Of a stretch of 64,000 bases of DNA, positions 44,149 to 52,159 are shown in pieces. The stretch is taken from NCBI RefSeq assembly GCF_004764705.1, contig NZ_SHLX01000030.1:46686-110685 (forward strand), written 5' to 3'. Both the position numbers and the translations under genes were made by a program. This DNA is from Paenibacillus cymbidii. GTDB lineage: Bacteria; Bacillota; Bacilli; Paenibacillales; NBRC-103111. The notes beneath the pieces are model-generated. The model did not search any database, was not told where the DNA came from, and saw only the letters and a list, made by a program, of their open reading frames with translations. How positions within the stretch are numbered: position 1 is the stretch's first letter; each line of letters starts with the position of its first letter.

Positions 44149-44330
44149 CATAAATGCATTTGATTCTCGCGTTTCCGATCATATGGATCGATTCGCATGC
44201 ACAAATGCATCTTATTTGCCTGCATCACCTCCACTTCTTCCCCAAACGCGAAATTCAGCTGCATATTTGCATTTCAATAGGGCGTCTCCCCGTTTTAGCG
44301 AAAAATGACGTGCATTTTTACATTTGCCGC
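44149..44330. repeat. TGCANAAATGCA-type repeat cluster
   Basis: Four related motifs lie about 50-60 nt apart: TGCATAAATGCATTT, TGCACAAATGCATCTT, TGCATATTTGCATTTC and TGCATTTTTACATTTG. On the minus strand the last two read like AAAAATGCAGGTAATTTCGC at the right edge of the window (63850), so this is a dispersed family. Between 43797 and 44418 I see no gene beyond the small-RNA candidate. Confidence 0.6.
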
Positions 44331-44418
44331 TGCCTGGGCTACTCAGCAGCCGACTTTTCATCTCTCGCCGCATTTGCCGCCCAAGTTGCACTTATTTACG
44401 CAGCTGCTGCACCGATGG

Positions 44419-45099
44419 TCACCACATACACTTGCTCGCTTTGTCAAAGACAAGCTCGTAGCGACACACGCGCTCACTGTCGCCGCTGCGCATCGGCTTG
44501 AACCAGCCTTCGCTCGACAGCGAACGCAATAGCTTCACTGCGGTTCGATGGTTTATCCCCAGCGCTTGCGCAAGATCGAGCGGACGAATCGGGCCAGCAC
44601 GACGAATGGCGAAACGGATGGCCTCCTTCTCGTGCCGATTCAGGTGCTGCTCGGCAGTCCCCGGAGCACCATGCCCGAACCGCCCCATAATCATCCGCAG
44701 CAGCGTCATGCACAGCTCCGGCCGCTCGGCCACATCGTCATAGGCAAACGACACGACAATGTAGCCAATGCCTTGCATGAACGCCTCGCGGCACGTTTCC
44801 TCGCAATACCGCTTGCGATCCATATCGCGCACATGCGGGCCGAACCCTTTGATTTCGATCACTAACCTAATATGGCCGGGCAGCCAGGCCAAATCGACGA
44901 AGTACGGTTTCCCCCGCCAGTCCAACACCTCGTACTCCGGATGCAAGCAATCGAAATGGCCGACCAGCGGCCACCACACGTTGCGCAGAAACAACCGTTC
45001 TCCGTGGATGTGTCCTCGCTCCAGTCTTCCCCGCCGCTCTCCCGTTCGTCGCAGAAGATGTCCCTGCAGCCAGTTGCCATGCGCCTCTTCGAAATTCAT
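44419..45099 (-). CDS. Nuclease-like (PD-(D/E)xK) protein with C-terminal winged helix
   Basis: A 226-aa protein starting at the ATG at 45099 behind GGAGGAGG. Residues 55-125 resemble DUF559/Vsr-type endonuclease folds: LDWRGKPYFVDLAWLP followed by VIEIKGFGPH gives an Asp...Glu-x-Lys pattern. The C-terminal 65 residues look like a winged helix (PLDLAQALGINHRTAVKLLR). This combination may be a DNA-binding nuclease or a decayed one used as a regulator. No methylase or defence partner lies nearby. Confidence 0.7.
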   Translation of the reverse strand: MNFEEAHGNWLQGHLLRRTGERRGRLERGHIHGERLFLRNVWWPLVGHFDCLHPEYEVLDWRGKPYFVDLAWLPGHIRLVIEIKGFGPHVRDMDRKRYCEETCREAFMQGIGYIVVSFAYDDVAERPELCMTLLRMIMGRFGHGAPGTAEQHLNRHEKEAIRFAIRRAGPIRPLDLAQALGINHRTAVKLLRSLSSEGWFKPMRSGDSERVCRYELVFDKASKCMW

Positions 45100-45289
45100 G
45101 CCGCTCCTCCTCCAATCACATCTTCTCATACACAAACAAAAACGCCCTCCATCACCGCAAACCGGTGACAAGAGAGCGTTCTTCGCTATTCCAATTCAGT
45201 GTACCAGAAACTGGGATCTATCGCAACAATCGCAACTGTGGCCAACCGGGCCGCAGCGCTGTCCCAATCGGCTAGGAGGCGTGGCGCGG

Positions 45290-45357
45290 CAAAAAAATAA
45301 CCCGCCGGCTTCCGCCGCGGGTTCAAGAAATTATATATTCAAAAAGGGGGGTTGACT
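45290..45357 (-). ncRNA. Candidate C-rich small RNA, copy B
   Basis: The 21-nt C-rich core at 45354-45334 is identical to that of copy A. It is followed by the hairpin AACCCGC...GCGGGTT and ATTTTTTT. This copy lies 90 nt after the stop of the large glycoside hydrolase gene, so it could also be its terminator. The core and the 61-nt upstream spacing to TTGTAA are not explained by that role. Confidence 0.5.
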
Positions 45358-45445
45358 TCATAATACCCCGTCTACATGAAGAGAAGATGAATAAAATATT
45401 ACACTTTGATTACAACCAGGAGAGCGCTTCCAGCGAGCCCGCTCC

Positions 45446-48400
45446 TTAAGGCATATCGTCGACGACGATGAAGATCGGCGTTTCGCTGACACTCACCGCA
45501 ACGGTGCCGCCGCTGATCGCAAGCGGCGTCGAAACGCCGTCGGTATCGCCTGCGGCCATCGTCACTTTCGTGGCGCTCGTCGGACTGCCGGATAGCGACA
45601 AGGAGTAATTGGCGACCGTGCCGCCGTTGCTCGTTCCAAGCCAGACGGCGTAAGCGCCGCCGTTGCCGGTTGCGTTCTTGAATTTATAGATGAGCAAGTT
45701 GTCGGTGCCCGAGCTTTGCTCCGCCAGATAACGCATGTTGCCGAGCGTGTTGCGAAGCGTGTAGATGTAATACCACGATACTTTCGGCGTCCAGTCGCCT
45801 TTCCCTTTGACAAGCCCGGACGTGTCGTATTTTGTGGTGCTCCCGGGGTTGGCGTCCCGGAGGAAGTAAGCATAAGCGCGATCCAGACCGGAAGCCGCCG
45901 CCGCCAAATACGATCGTACCAGCCAGTCCGCCTGCACATCCTCCTGCGATTTGGTCCCGATTGCCGGCGCCCGCTGCACGGAGCTCGGATGCGTGTCATA
46001 GCCGAACTCGGTCAGCCACACCGGTTGATTCGGCATGTACATGTCGCGATATTGGACCAGCTTCTCCATTTTATCCTTGAAATTGTCCTGCTCGGGACTG
46101 ATGCCGACCGTATTGTTGTCCGGATTGGCATTGCTGTAATGGTGCACGTTGATAACGTCGAACGGAATGCTGCCGCCGCGGTAATAATCGGCCCAAAATT
46201 TAAGCGCTTTGATATAATCCAGCCTAACTTCCGTAAGTCCGCCCATTACCATTTGCAAGCTGGCATCGGCGTTTTTCACCCCTACCGTGTTGCCCATCGC
46301 GCCCAAATGCCCGTCGTAGTCGGCACTCGACATCGCGGCGAACTCGTACGGCGTAAAATAGGCCGAACGCCCCTGCCACCATTTGTCCGGCTCGTTGGCG
46401 TTTTCGAGATAATCGATCGTGCCGAGCCCCGAGCTGCGCGGCTGGCCGGCTGCCAGCTTCAGCTTGCCGTCCGCCACGGAGGCATCGCCGTATCTGGCGG
46501 CATATTGGAACATGTGGTCCGCATGCTCGACATACGAAGCGGGGTCGGTTGCGCTGTCGCCGGACGACAGCGGTTTGTCCCAGCGGTTCGGCGTCAGCCA
46601 GCTGACGCTTGCCTGCACGGCGGGCGTAATGGTAAATCCGCCGCTATGCAGCGTATTATAGAAGCTGTCGAAATTCCAGCCGCCGGAATTGGCATACGTT
46701 GGAGCGAATTTGTTCAAATTGTTCGGATACGCCCCCGCATATGAGGCAGGATTGCCGTTTCCGCCGAAATTGTAATCGCCCTCGTCCCAATCCCAGTTGT
46801 GGTACTCGCGAATATGCTGAACGACCGCCATTTTGTCCGCCGGATCGTCGACCAGCGCGTTGACGCTCATCAGCTCGTTCATCGTCGGAAGCGTATGCGG
46901 CGTCGGCGTCGGCGCGGCGGGAGGCGTGCCGATCGGCGTGCCGTAAAGCGCGATTTCGCCGATTTTCTGGCAGCATTCGTTCATGTAGAGCCGCACATAA
47001 CGGGTTGTCGCCTGGAACGGATGCCCGACCCATTTGTTCGTTTGCCCGAGCTTATCCGTAAATTGATCGGTCCAGCCGGCCGGCGAGCCGGTCGAGAAGG
47101 TGACGCCGTCCGCGCCGCTGCCGACGCCGTCGTAGTAGTAAATGTCCGTCAGCTGATACGGGATGCCAAGATCGATGATGACCGAGATCGGATAATAAAA
47201 ATTGTTCGAGCCGTAATTCCAGATCGAGATCGGCGTCGTCGGCGTGCCGCCGCGCGGATCGGACGGTTCGTCGACCAGCATGTCGGCTTCGCCTCTTCCC
47301 TGTTCGTTGAACACCATGCCGGGATACAGCGTGATCGCGGTGCCCGATGTCGGCGCAAGCGTCGAATAACTGACCGTGCCCGTCGACAGCGGCGATTCGT
47401 TGCCGGCTTCGTCAGTTGCGGTCAGCGCAAAATAGTATAGCGTGCTTGGCGTCAGCCCGTAAACGGTCATCGTTTCGACCGATCCGGCAGGTTGCGGCGA
47501 TGGAAGGAACGTCGCTTTCTTCGCGGACGACCAATTGCTTGTCGTAAACGGCGTCGTCCTGTACCTCACATCGTATGAGGCTGCCGTTCCCGTGTTGTTG
47601 TCGTCGCCGGGCGCCGTCCATTGCAAATTGGCGGTCGTCGACGTGCTGCCGGCAACAACCTGCAGATTCGCGACGGCGGCCGGCGCAACGGTGTCCGTCC
47701 CGCTTGCCGCCGTCGCCTTGCTGAGCGACGGTGTCGACAGCGGCGATACATTCAACGCCTCATCCGCCGTTTTCAGCGCAAAATAGTACGTCGTGCTTGC
47801 CGACAGCCCCGCAACCGTCATCGTTTCGGCGCTGCCGGCGACGGAAGGCGTCGGTTCGCCGCTTGCCAGCGCGGCGCTCGCCCAGTTGCCGTCGTTGATC
47901 GGCGACGTGCTGTAGCGCACATCGTACGAGGTTGCCGTTCCCGTATTGCCGTCGTCGCCGGGCGCCGTCCACGTCAGCGTCACCGAGTTGCTCGTCGACG
48001 ACGGAGCGGACAACGCTACCGCCGCCGGAGCCGTCGTGTCCGGACCGCTTGCCGCCGTCGCCTTGCTGAGCGACGGTGTCGACAGCGGCGATACGTTCGA
48101 CGCCTCATCCGCCGTTTTCAGCGCAAAATAGTACGTCGTGCTTGCCGACAGTCCCGCGACCGTCATCGTTTCCGCGCTGCCGGCGACGGAAGGCGTAGGT
48201 TCGCCGCTTGCCAGCGCGGCGCTCGCCCAGTTGCCGTCGTTGATCGGCGACGTGCTGTAGCGCACATCGTACGAGGCGGCCGTTCCCGTATTGCCGTCAT
48301 CGCCGGGCGCCGTCCACGTCAGCGTCACCGAGTTGCTCGTCGACGACGGAGCGGACAACGCCACCGCCGCCGGAGCCGTCGTGTCCGGACCGGCGCTCGG

Positions 48401-48916
48401 CGTGCCGTAAACGACGATTTCATTCATCCACGAATTCATCGTTCCCATCGTGACTCCGATATAACGCGTCGAAACCGTTACGGGATGCGCCTTCCACTTG
48501 TTGTACAAGCCAAGCGTATCGACGAACAGCGGCGTGAAGTTTCCCGGAGTGCCCGCCGAAACGGTAAAGCTGCCGCTGCTGCTGGAATCGAACAAATAAA
48601 TGTCGGTCAAATCGTAGGTTTGGCCGAGGTCGATGTAGGCTTCAAGCGGATAGTAGCTGCCGGTCCATCCGGCATGCCAGCCGGTAGTCGGCAAGCCGCC
48701 GCTCCCTGCCGCGGGATCGCCGGCCTTGGTCAACTGCTCGTCGACCAGCAAAGTCGGGTCCCCGTGGCCAACGGACAAATTCGTCACCATCGACGGCGAC
48801 AGCGCGATTTTGACCGGAGTGGCGCTTGCCGTCCGGCTTCCCGTTACAAGCATCGTACCGAAGCAAGCGGCAAAAGCGACACAGCTGGCCAGCACCAACG
48901 ATACATACTTTCTCAT
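45446..48916 (-). CDS. Secreted multidomain clan GH-A-like glycoside hydrolase
   Basis: A 1156-aa exported protein. The ATG at 48916 follows GGAGGAG. Order: signal peptide (1-32), discoidin-like sugar-binding module (45-172), three fibronectin type III domains (177-515), a second discoidin-like module (525-690), a catalytic TIM barrel (about 720-1060) and a C-terminal beta domain. Likely acid/base Glu842 lies in NEPD and the nucleophile Glu970 in WLTEFGYD, as in GH5/GH39-like barrels. It probably degrades a plant or microbial polysaccharide outside the cell. FN3 domains 1 and 2 are almost identical. Confidence 0.85.
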   Translation of the reverse strand: MRKYVSLVLASCVAFAACFGTMLVTGSRTASATPVKIALSPSMVTNLSVGHGDPTLLVDEQLTKAGDPAAGSGGLPTTGWHAGWTGSYYPLEAYIDLGQTYDLTDIYLFDSSSSGSFTVSAGTPGNFTPLFVDTLGLYNKWKAHPVTVSTRYIGVTMGTMNSWMNEIVVYGTPSAGPDTTAPAAVALSAPSSTSNSVTLTWTAPGDDGNTGTAASYDVRYSTSPINDGNWASAALASGEPTPSVAGSAETMTVAGLSASTTYYFALKTADEASNVSPLSTPSLSKATAASGPDTTAPAAVALSAPSSTSNSVTLTWTAPGDDGNTGTATSYDVRYSTSPINDGNWASAALASGEPTPSVAGSAETMTVAGLSASTTYYFALKTADEALNVSPLSTPSLSKATAASGTDTVAPAAVANLQVVAGSTSTTANLQWTAPGDDNNTGTAASYDVRYRTTPFTTSNWSSAKKATFLPSPQPAGSVETMTVYGLTPSTLYYFALTATDEAGNESPLSTGTVSYSTLAPTSGTAITLYPGMVFNEQGRGEADMLVDEPSDPRGGTPTTPISIWNYGSNNFYYPISVIIDLGIPYQLTDIYYYDGVGSGADGVTFSTGSPAGWTDQFTDKLGQTNKWVGHPFQATTRYVRLYMNECCQKIGEIALYGTPIGTPPAAPTPTPHTLPTMNELMSVNALVDDPADKMAVVQHIREYHNWDWDEGDYNFGGNGNPASYAGAYPNNLNKFAPTYANSGGWNFDSFYNTLHSGGFTITPAVQASVSWLTPNRWDKPLSSGDSATDPASYVEHADHMFQYAARYGDASVADGKLKLAAGQPRSSGLGTIDYLENANEPDKWWQGRSAYFTPYEFAAMSSADYDGHLGAMGNTVGVKNADASLQMVMGGLTEVRLDYIKALKFWADYYRGGSIPFDVINVHHYSNANPDNNTVGISPEQDNFKDKMEKLVQYRDMYMPNQPVWLTEFGYDTHPSSVQRAPAIGTKSQEDVQADWLVRSYLAAAASGLDRAYAYFLRDANPGSTTKYDTSGLVKGKGDWTPKVSWYYIYTLRNTLGNMRYLAEQSSGTDNLLIYKFKNATGNGGAYAVWLGTSNGGTVANYSLSLSGSPTSATKVTMAAGDTDGVSTPLAISGGTVAVSVSETPIFIVVDDMP
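47699..48390. repeat. Tandem 345-bp direct repeat encoding two FN3 domains
   Basis: Two adjacent copies with a period of exactly 345 bp (115 codons) encode nearly identical FN3 domains; only a few substitutions are visible (for example GTAASYD against GTATSYD). The length keeps the reading frame, so copy number could change by recombination. Confidence 0.9.
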
Positions 48917-49295
48917 AAAACTCCTCCTGTTCGTATGAGTCCTTTCGGACATTCGTACCGGCGGGGCAGCCGCTTTTCCAAATAAGTTCGGGTTGCCGGA
49001 ATCCCCCGCAAAATGCAACTTGCGCGCGCGACTTCTAGTTGTCCGGGCTAGAGTGAGCGGAAACGTCTTGCCGGCTTCTTGCTACATGGTCGGGTTCCCG
49101 CTAACGGCCGGATCCGCTATCCCTCCTTGCCATGGATACGTTGTACACAATGAATGCAGCCATATTGTATCAATCGGATCGTGAGGCCGATATAGCGATG
49201 TGTGGCCATCGATTATCTTTTGATAACAACTTGCAGACGAAGCATCCAAATATATCGGACAAATAACCGTTGCCGCCGCGCCGCATATGGTAAAG

Positions 49296-50034
49296 CATCA
49301 ACCGTCGGGAAGGGATCGGCTATCGGCACCGTTCGCGTCATCAAAACGATTCGGGTAGGGAAGAACCCGTCCTTTATCGCGATAAACCGGCGCACGAACA
49401 AACTGTACGCGGCGAATAACGGGAGCGGCAGCGTATCGATCATCGACAGCGCCTCCAATCGCGTCGTGGCGACAGTAAAATCACGGTGTCCGTCATTGGC
49501 GGGGGAACGAATAAAGTGATCAAAACAATCACCGTCGGGAAAATGCCCGACTCGCTGGCCATTAACTTGCGTACGAACCGGATCTACGCCGTAACCTCGA
49601 CAGCCGGCGGCACCGTTGCCGTCATCGACGGACGCCGAAACCGGCTGCACAAAGTCATTTCGGGCGTCGGCGCCGTCGGCGCGATGGGCGTCAACCCCGT
49701 CACGAACCGAATCTACGCGCCGGACGACACGACCGGCAGCCGGAATGTATCCGTCATCAACGGAGCCGCCAACAAAGTCATCGCGACGGTCGTCGACGGC
49801 GAATCGCCTCGTCTTGCTATTGTAAGCCGCAAGTTGAACCGGATATTCGTCGTCACATCCGAAGAAGATGCGCCGGCTGGGCATGTAGTCGTCATCGATG
49901 GCGTGAACAATCGGATCATCGCCACCGTGCGGGTCGGACGGGACACTTCTTCCGGCGTCGTCAACGAACGAAACAATCGCGTTTATGTGACGAATCAGGA
50001 CGGTAGTACCGTTTCGGTCATTTCGGGAAAATAA
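49296..50034 (+). pseudogene. YVTN-type beta-propeller repeat gene, frameshifted
   Basis: Two reading frames together encode a set of YVTN-like repeats. The first (to about 49480) has TIRVGKNPSFIAINRRTNKL; the second (from 49483) has VSVIGGGTNKVIKTITVG and further units, ending VYVTNQDGSTVSVISGK. At the junction the text jumps from ATVK to TVSVIGG, as if about 25 codons and the frame were lost by recombination between repeats. No convincing start or ribosome site is seen upstream. An alternative is that only the 182-aa second part (GTG at 49486) is expressed. Confidence 0.7.
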
Positions 50035-50038
50035 GGCG

Positions 50039-50392
50039 CAATTCGACCGCCGCGAAGAAGCGGAAGCGTGGATTGCCCGCTTCGCCGCCAGAACGGAGCA
50101 AACGCGCGGCCGTCTTGCGCCGCGCGTGCGTCAGGAACAGTCGGCTGCGATCTTTCAGTTGACCGGCAGCCGCCTGCTTGTGTATGGCGCCCGTAACATC
50201 GGGCATACGATTTATCGCGCGCTCGGCTAGCGCCGCCCGAGCGGGTGCGCTGGCGGATCGCCGGTCTGGCGCGGGCTGCCGGCGGCGGAAGGGCGCGTCG
50301 CGCGAATCGGCGACAAATGGGTGCCCTACGATCCGCTCGCGCTAGATTGGCAGCTCGACGAGGCGGTTACGCTTTTGCGATCAAATACTGCT
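50039..50392 (+). pseudogene. Remnant of a siderophore-type ABC substrate-binding protein
   Basis: Starting at 50039 the frame reads QFDRREEAEAWIARFAARTE, then AAIFQLTGSRLLVYGARNIG, and stops at a TAG at 50228. In another frame, further on, GDKWVPYDPLALDWQLDEA follows. These are typical of the C-terminal lobe of iron-siderophore binding proteins fused to AraC in Paenibacillus. The N-terminal part is missing, with one stop and a frameshift, so the gene is dead. It overlaps the end of the convergent dppA-like gene. Confidence 0.65.
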
Positions 50393-51170
50393 CCCACGCT
50401 GCGATAACGCTGTCGCCGCGAATGACGAAACGGTCCGCGCCTACCATGTGCGCCGCCATCGTGCCGCGCAGTTTGTCGAGCAGCGCGCCGGGCTTGAACC
50501 GCAGCGCCAGCTCGATCGGCCCGGCCACGGTGAACGGCTGCAGCCGGCGCGCCGCATCGGCGCAAGCCGCAGCCGCCTTCGTCAGCAGCGGGCCGGTGAC
50601 GGCCGGCGAATAACACAGCGCCGCAGCAATGCCGCGCGACTCCTTGACGCAGGCGGTCAGCGTGCCGGGCAGCAGCGCTTCCGTTTCGCGGCAGCCTTCG
50701 TCGTCGGCGGTGACGAGGACAAGCGGCACGCCCGCTTCGCCTGCCATCAGCGCTTCGAGGCCGATTTCGCCGACGCACAGCCCGTTCACGTGAATCGAAC
50801 GAATATCGTGTTCGTAATTGTGGTTCAGCACCGCGCCAGGCGTTTCCGCCTTGGCGTGCAGGCCGAGCAGAACGACGCCGTCGAAGCTCGCATCGAGGAA
50901 CGAGCCGTTCGCCGGCGTATAGTTCGGCTTGCCGCAAATCGCGCTCACGCGCGGATCGAGCCAGTCGAAATCGACGTTGCGGCCGTAGAAGTGAATATCG
51001 TACAGCACCACCCGGTCGTCCTCCCGCTGCAGCAAACCGTCGATCACGGCCAGCAAGTCGTGCTTCAGCATCTGTTTGCCGAACGCGAATTCGCTTGCTC
51101 CCGGCACGACTTGCGCCATGTCGACAACGCCGGTCAACCCTTCCATATCGACGCGAATCATCCATTTCAT
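50367..51170 (-). CDS. M55-family D-aminopeptidase (DppA-like)
   Basis: A 267-aa metallopeptidase. The zinc-binding N-terminus reads MIRVDMEGLTGVV, and the signature GEIGLEALMAGEAGVPLVLV matches the NEIG...GVPVVLV motif of DppA. The ATG at 51170 follows GGAGGGGTG. DppA forms a decamer and cleaves D-Ala-D-Ala type dipeptides. Here it is the last gene of a minus-strand unit with a sugar isomerase and an Asp-box protein, an unusual context. Confidence 0.88.
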   Translation of the reverse strand: MKWMIRVDMEGLTGVVDMAQVVPGASEFAFGKQMLKHDLLAVIDGLLQREDDRVVLYDIHFYGRNVDFDWLDPRVSAICGKPNYTPANGSFLDASFDGVVLLGLHAKAETPGAVLNHNYEHDIRSIHVNGLCVGEIGLEALMAGEAGVPLVLVTADDEGCRETEALLPGTLTACVKESRGIAAALCYSPAVTGPLLTKAAAACADAARRLQPFTVAGPIELALRFKPGALLDKLRGTMAAHMVGADRFVIRGDSVIAAWEQYLIAKA

Positions 51171-51222
51171 CGCCGTCACCCCTCCATTTTTTCGAACGCA
51201 ATAACGCAAGTTGCGCTCCGGC

Positions 51223-52155
51223 TCACCCGCGCGCCAGCGCCTCCCATGCTTCGTCCAGCTTGCGCAGCATTGCCGCCACGCTGTCCGGCTCGCTTACGCC
51301 CGGATACGGCCGCATTTCCAGCGTCAACGATGCCGGCTCCGCGCCGTCGAAATAGCCGCTTTCGCCAAGGCAACGCAAAAACTCCACCGTTTCCGCCACG
51401 TCGTTCTCCCCGCCCGGATAGCCCCACGGCGGATGCATGTCGCCGTAGAGCGGGTCCGCCGGATCGCGTTTGACGCAGCTGCCGAGGTGCACGTGACGGA
51501 TATGGCTGCCGGCCGTCGCGACGGCGTGGCGGAACGTTTCCTCCATCAGCGGCACATGCCCCATGTCCATCAGAATGCCGACATTGGCGAAGCCGGCCGC
51601 CTTCACCGCCTCCACGACCGATACCGCTTCGCGTGTCGGGCCGATGAGCAGATTTTTGCCGATGGAGCGGTCGAACGGTTCGATCATCAGCGTCAGCTCC
51701 GGCCCGGCATAAGCGCACAGCCGCTGCATGTAGGAGACGAATCGTTCCGTCTCCTCCGCTCGTTGCGACGGCCCCGGATCGACGCCGCTCGCCACGACCA
51801 TCCGACGCGAGCCGAGCCGTTTGGCGCGGTCGATATGCCCGCGCACTTCCGCTTCCGCGCGGGCGCGCGCCGTTTCGTCCGCCCCGTGCGGGTTCAGGCC
51901 CGGCCCCGTCATCAGCGGGCAGTTGTAAATCGCTTCCTTGCCCGAGGCGCGAATGAGCGCAACCGCCTTCTCTTCGTGCCGCGCATCCGGGATCATGCAG
52001 TCGACGATGGAAAATACCTCCATTCCGAGCGGCACCGGCAGCGTCGCCAGATGAACGTCCGCCGAATCGAAAGAAACCGGAAACAGCAGATGGTGATTGA
52101 TGCCGAGCTTACTATTGTCGCGCCAGCGCCGCACAAGCTTGTTGTCCGTTGTCAT
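51223..52155 (-). CDS. Sugar phosphate isomerase/epimerase (xylose isomerase-like TIM barrel)
   Basis: A 310-aa protein of the AP-endonuclease-2/xylose isomerase superfamily. Likely metal ligands are Glu in LMIEPFDRSI, Asp/His in GILMDMGHVPL, His in VHLGSC and Glu in LTLEMRPYPG. The ATG follows AGGAGGG and lies 4 nt after the upstream stop, so it is coupled to the Asp-box gene. It may isomerise or epimerise the sugar released by that protein. Confidence 0.88.
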   Translation of the reverse strand: MTTDNKLVRRWRDNSKLGINHHLLFPVSFDSADVHLATLPVPLGMEVFSIVDCMIPDARHEEKAVALIRASGKEAIYNCPLMTGPGLNPHGADETARARAEAEVRGHIDRAKRLGSRRMVVASGVDPGPSQRAEETERFVSYMQRLCAYAGPELTLMIEPFDRSIGKNLLIGPTREAVSVVEAVKAAGFANVGILMDMGHVPLMEETFRHAVATAGSHIRHVHLGSCVKRDPADPLYGDMHPPWGYPGGENDVAETVEFLRCLGESGYFDGAEPASLTLEMRPYPGVSEPDSVAAMLRKLDEAWEALARG

Positions 52156-52159
52156 GCGC

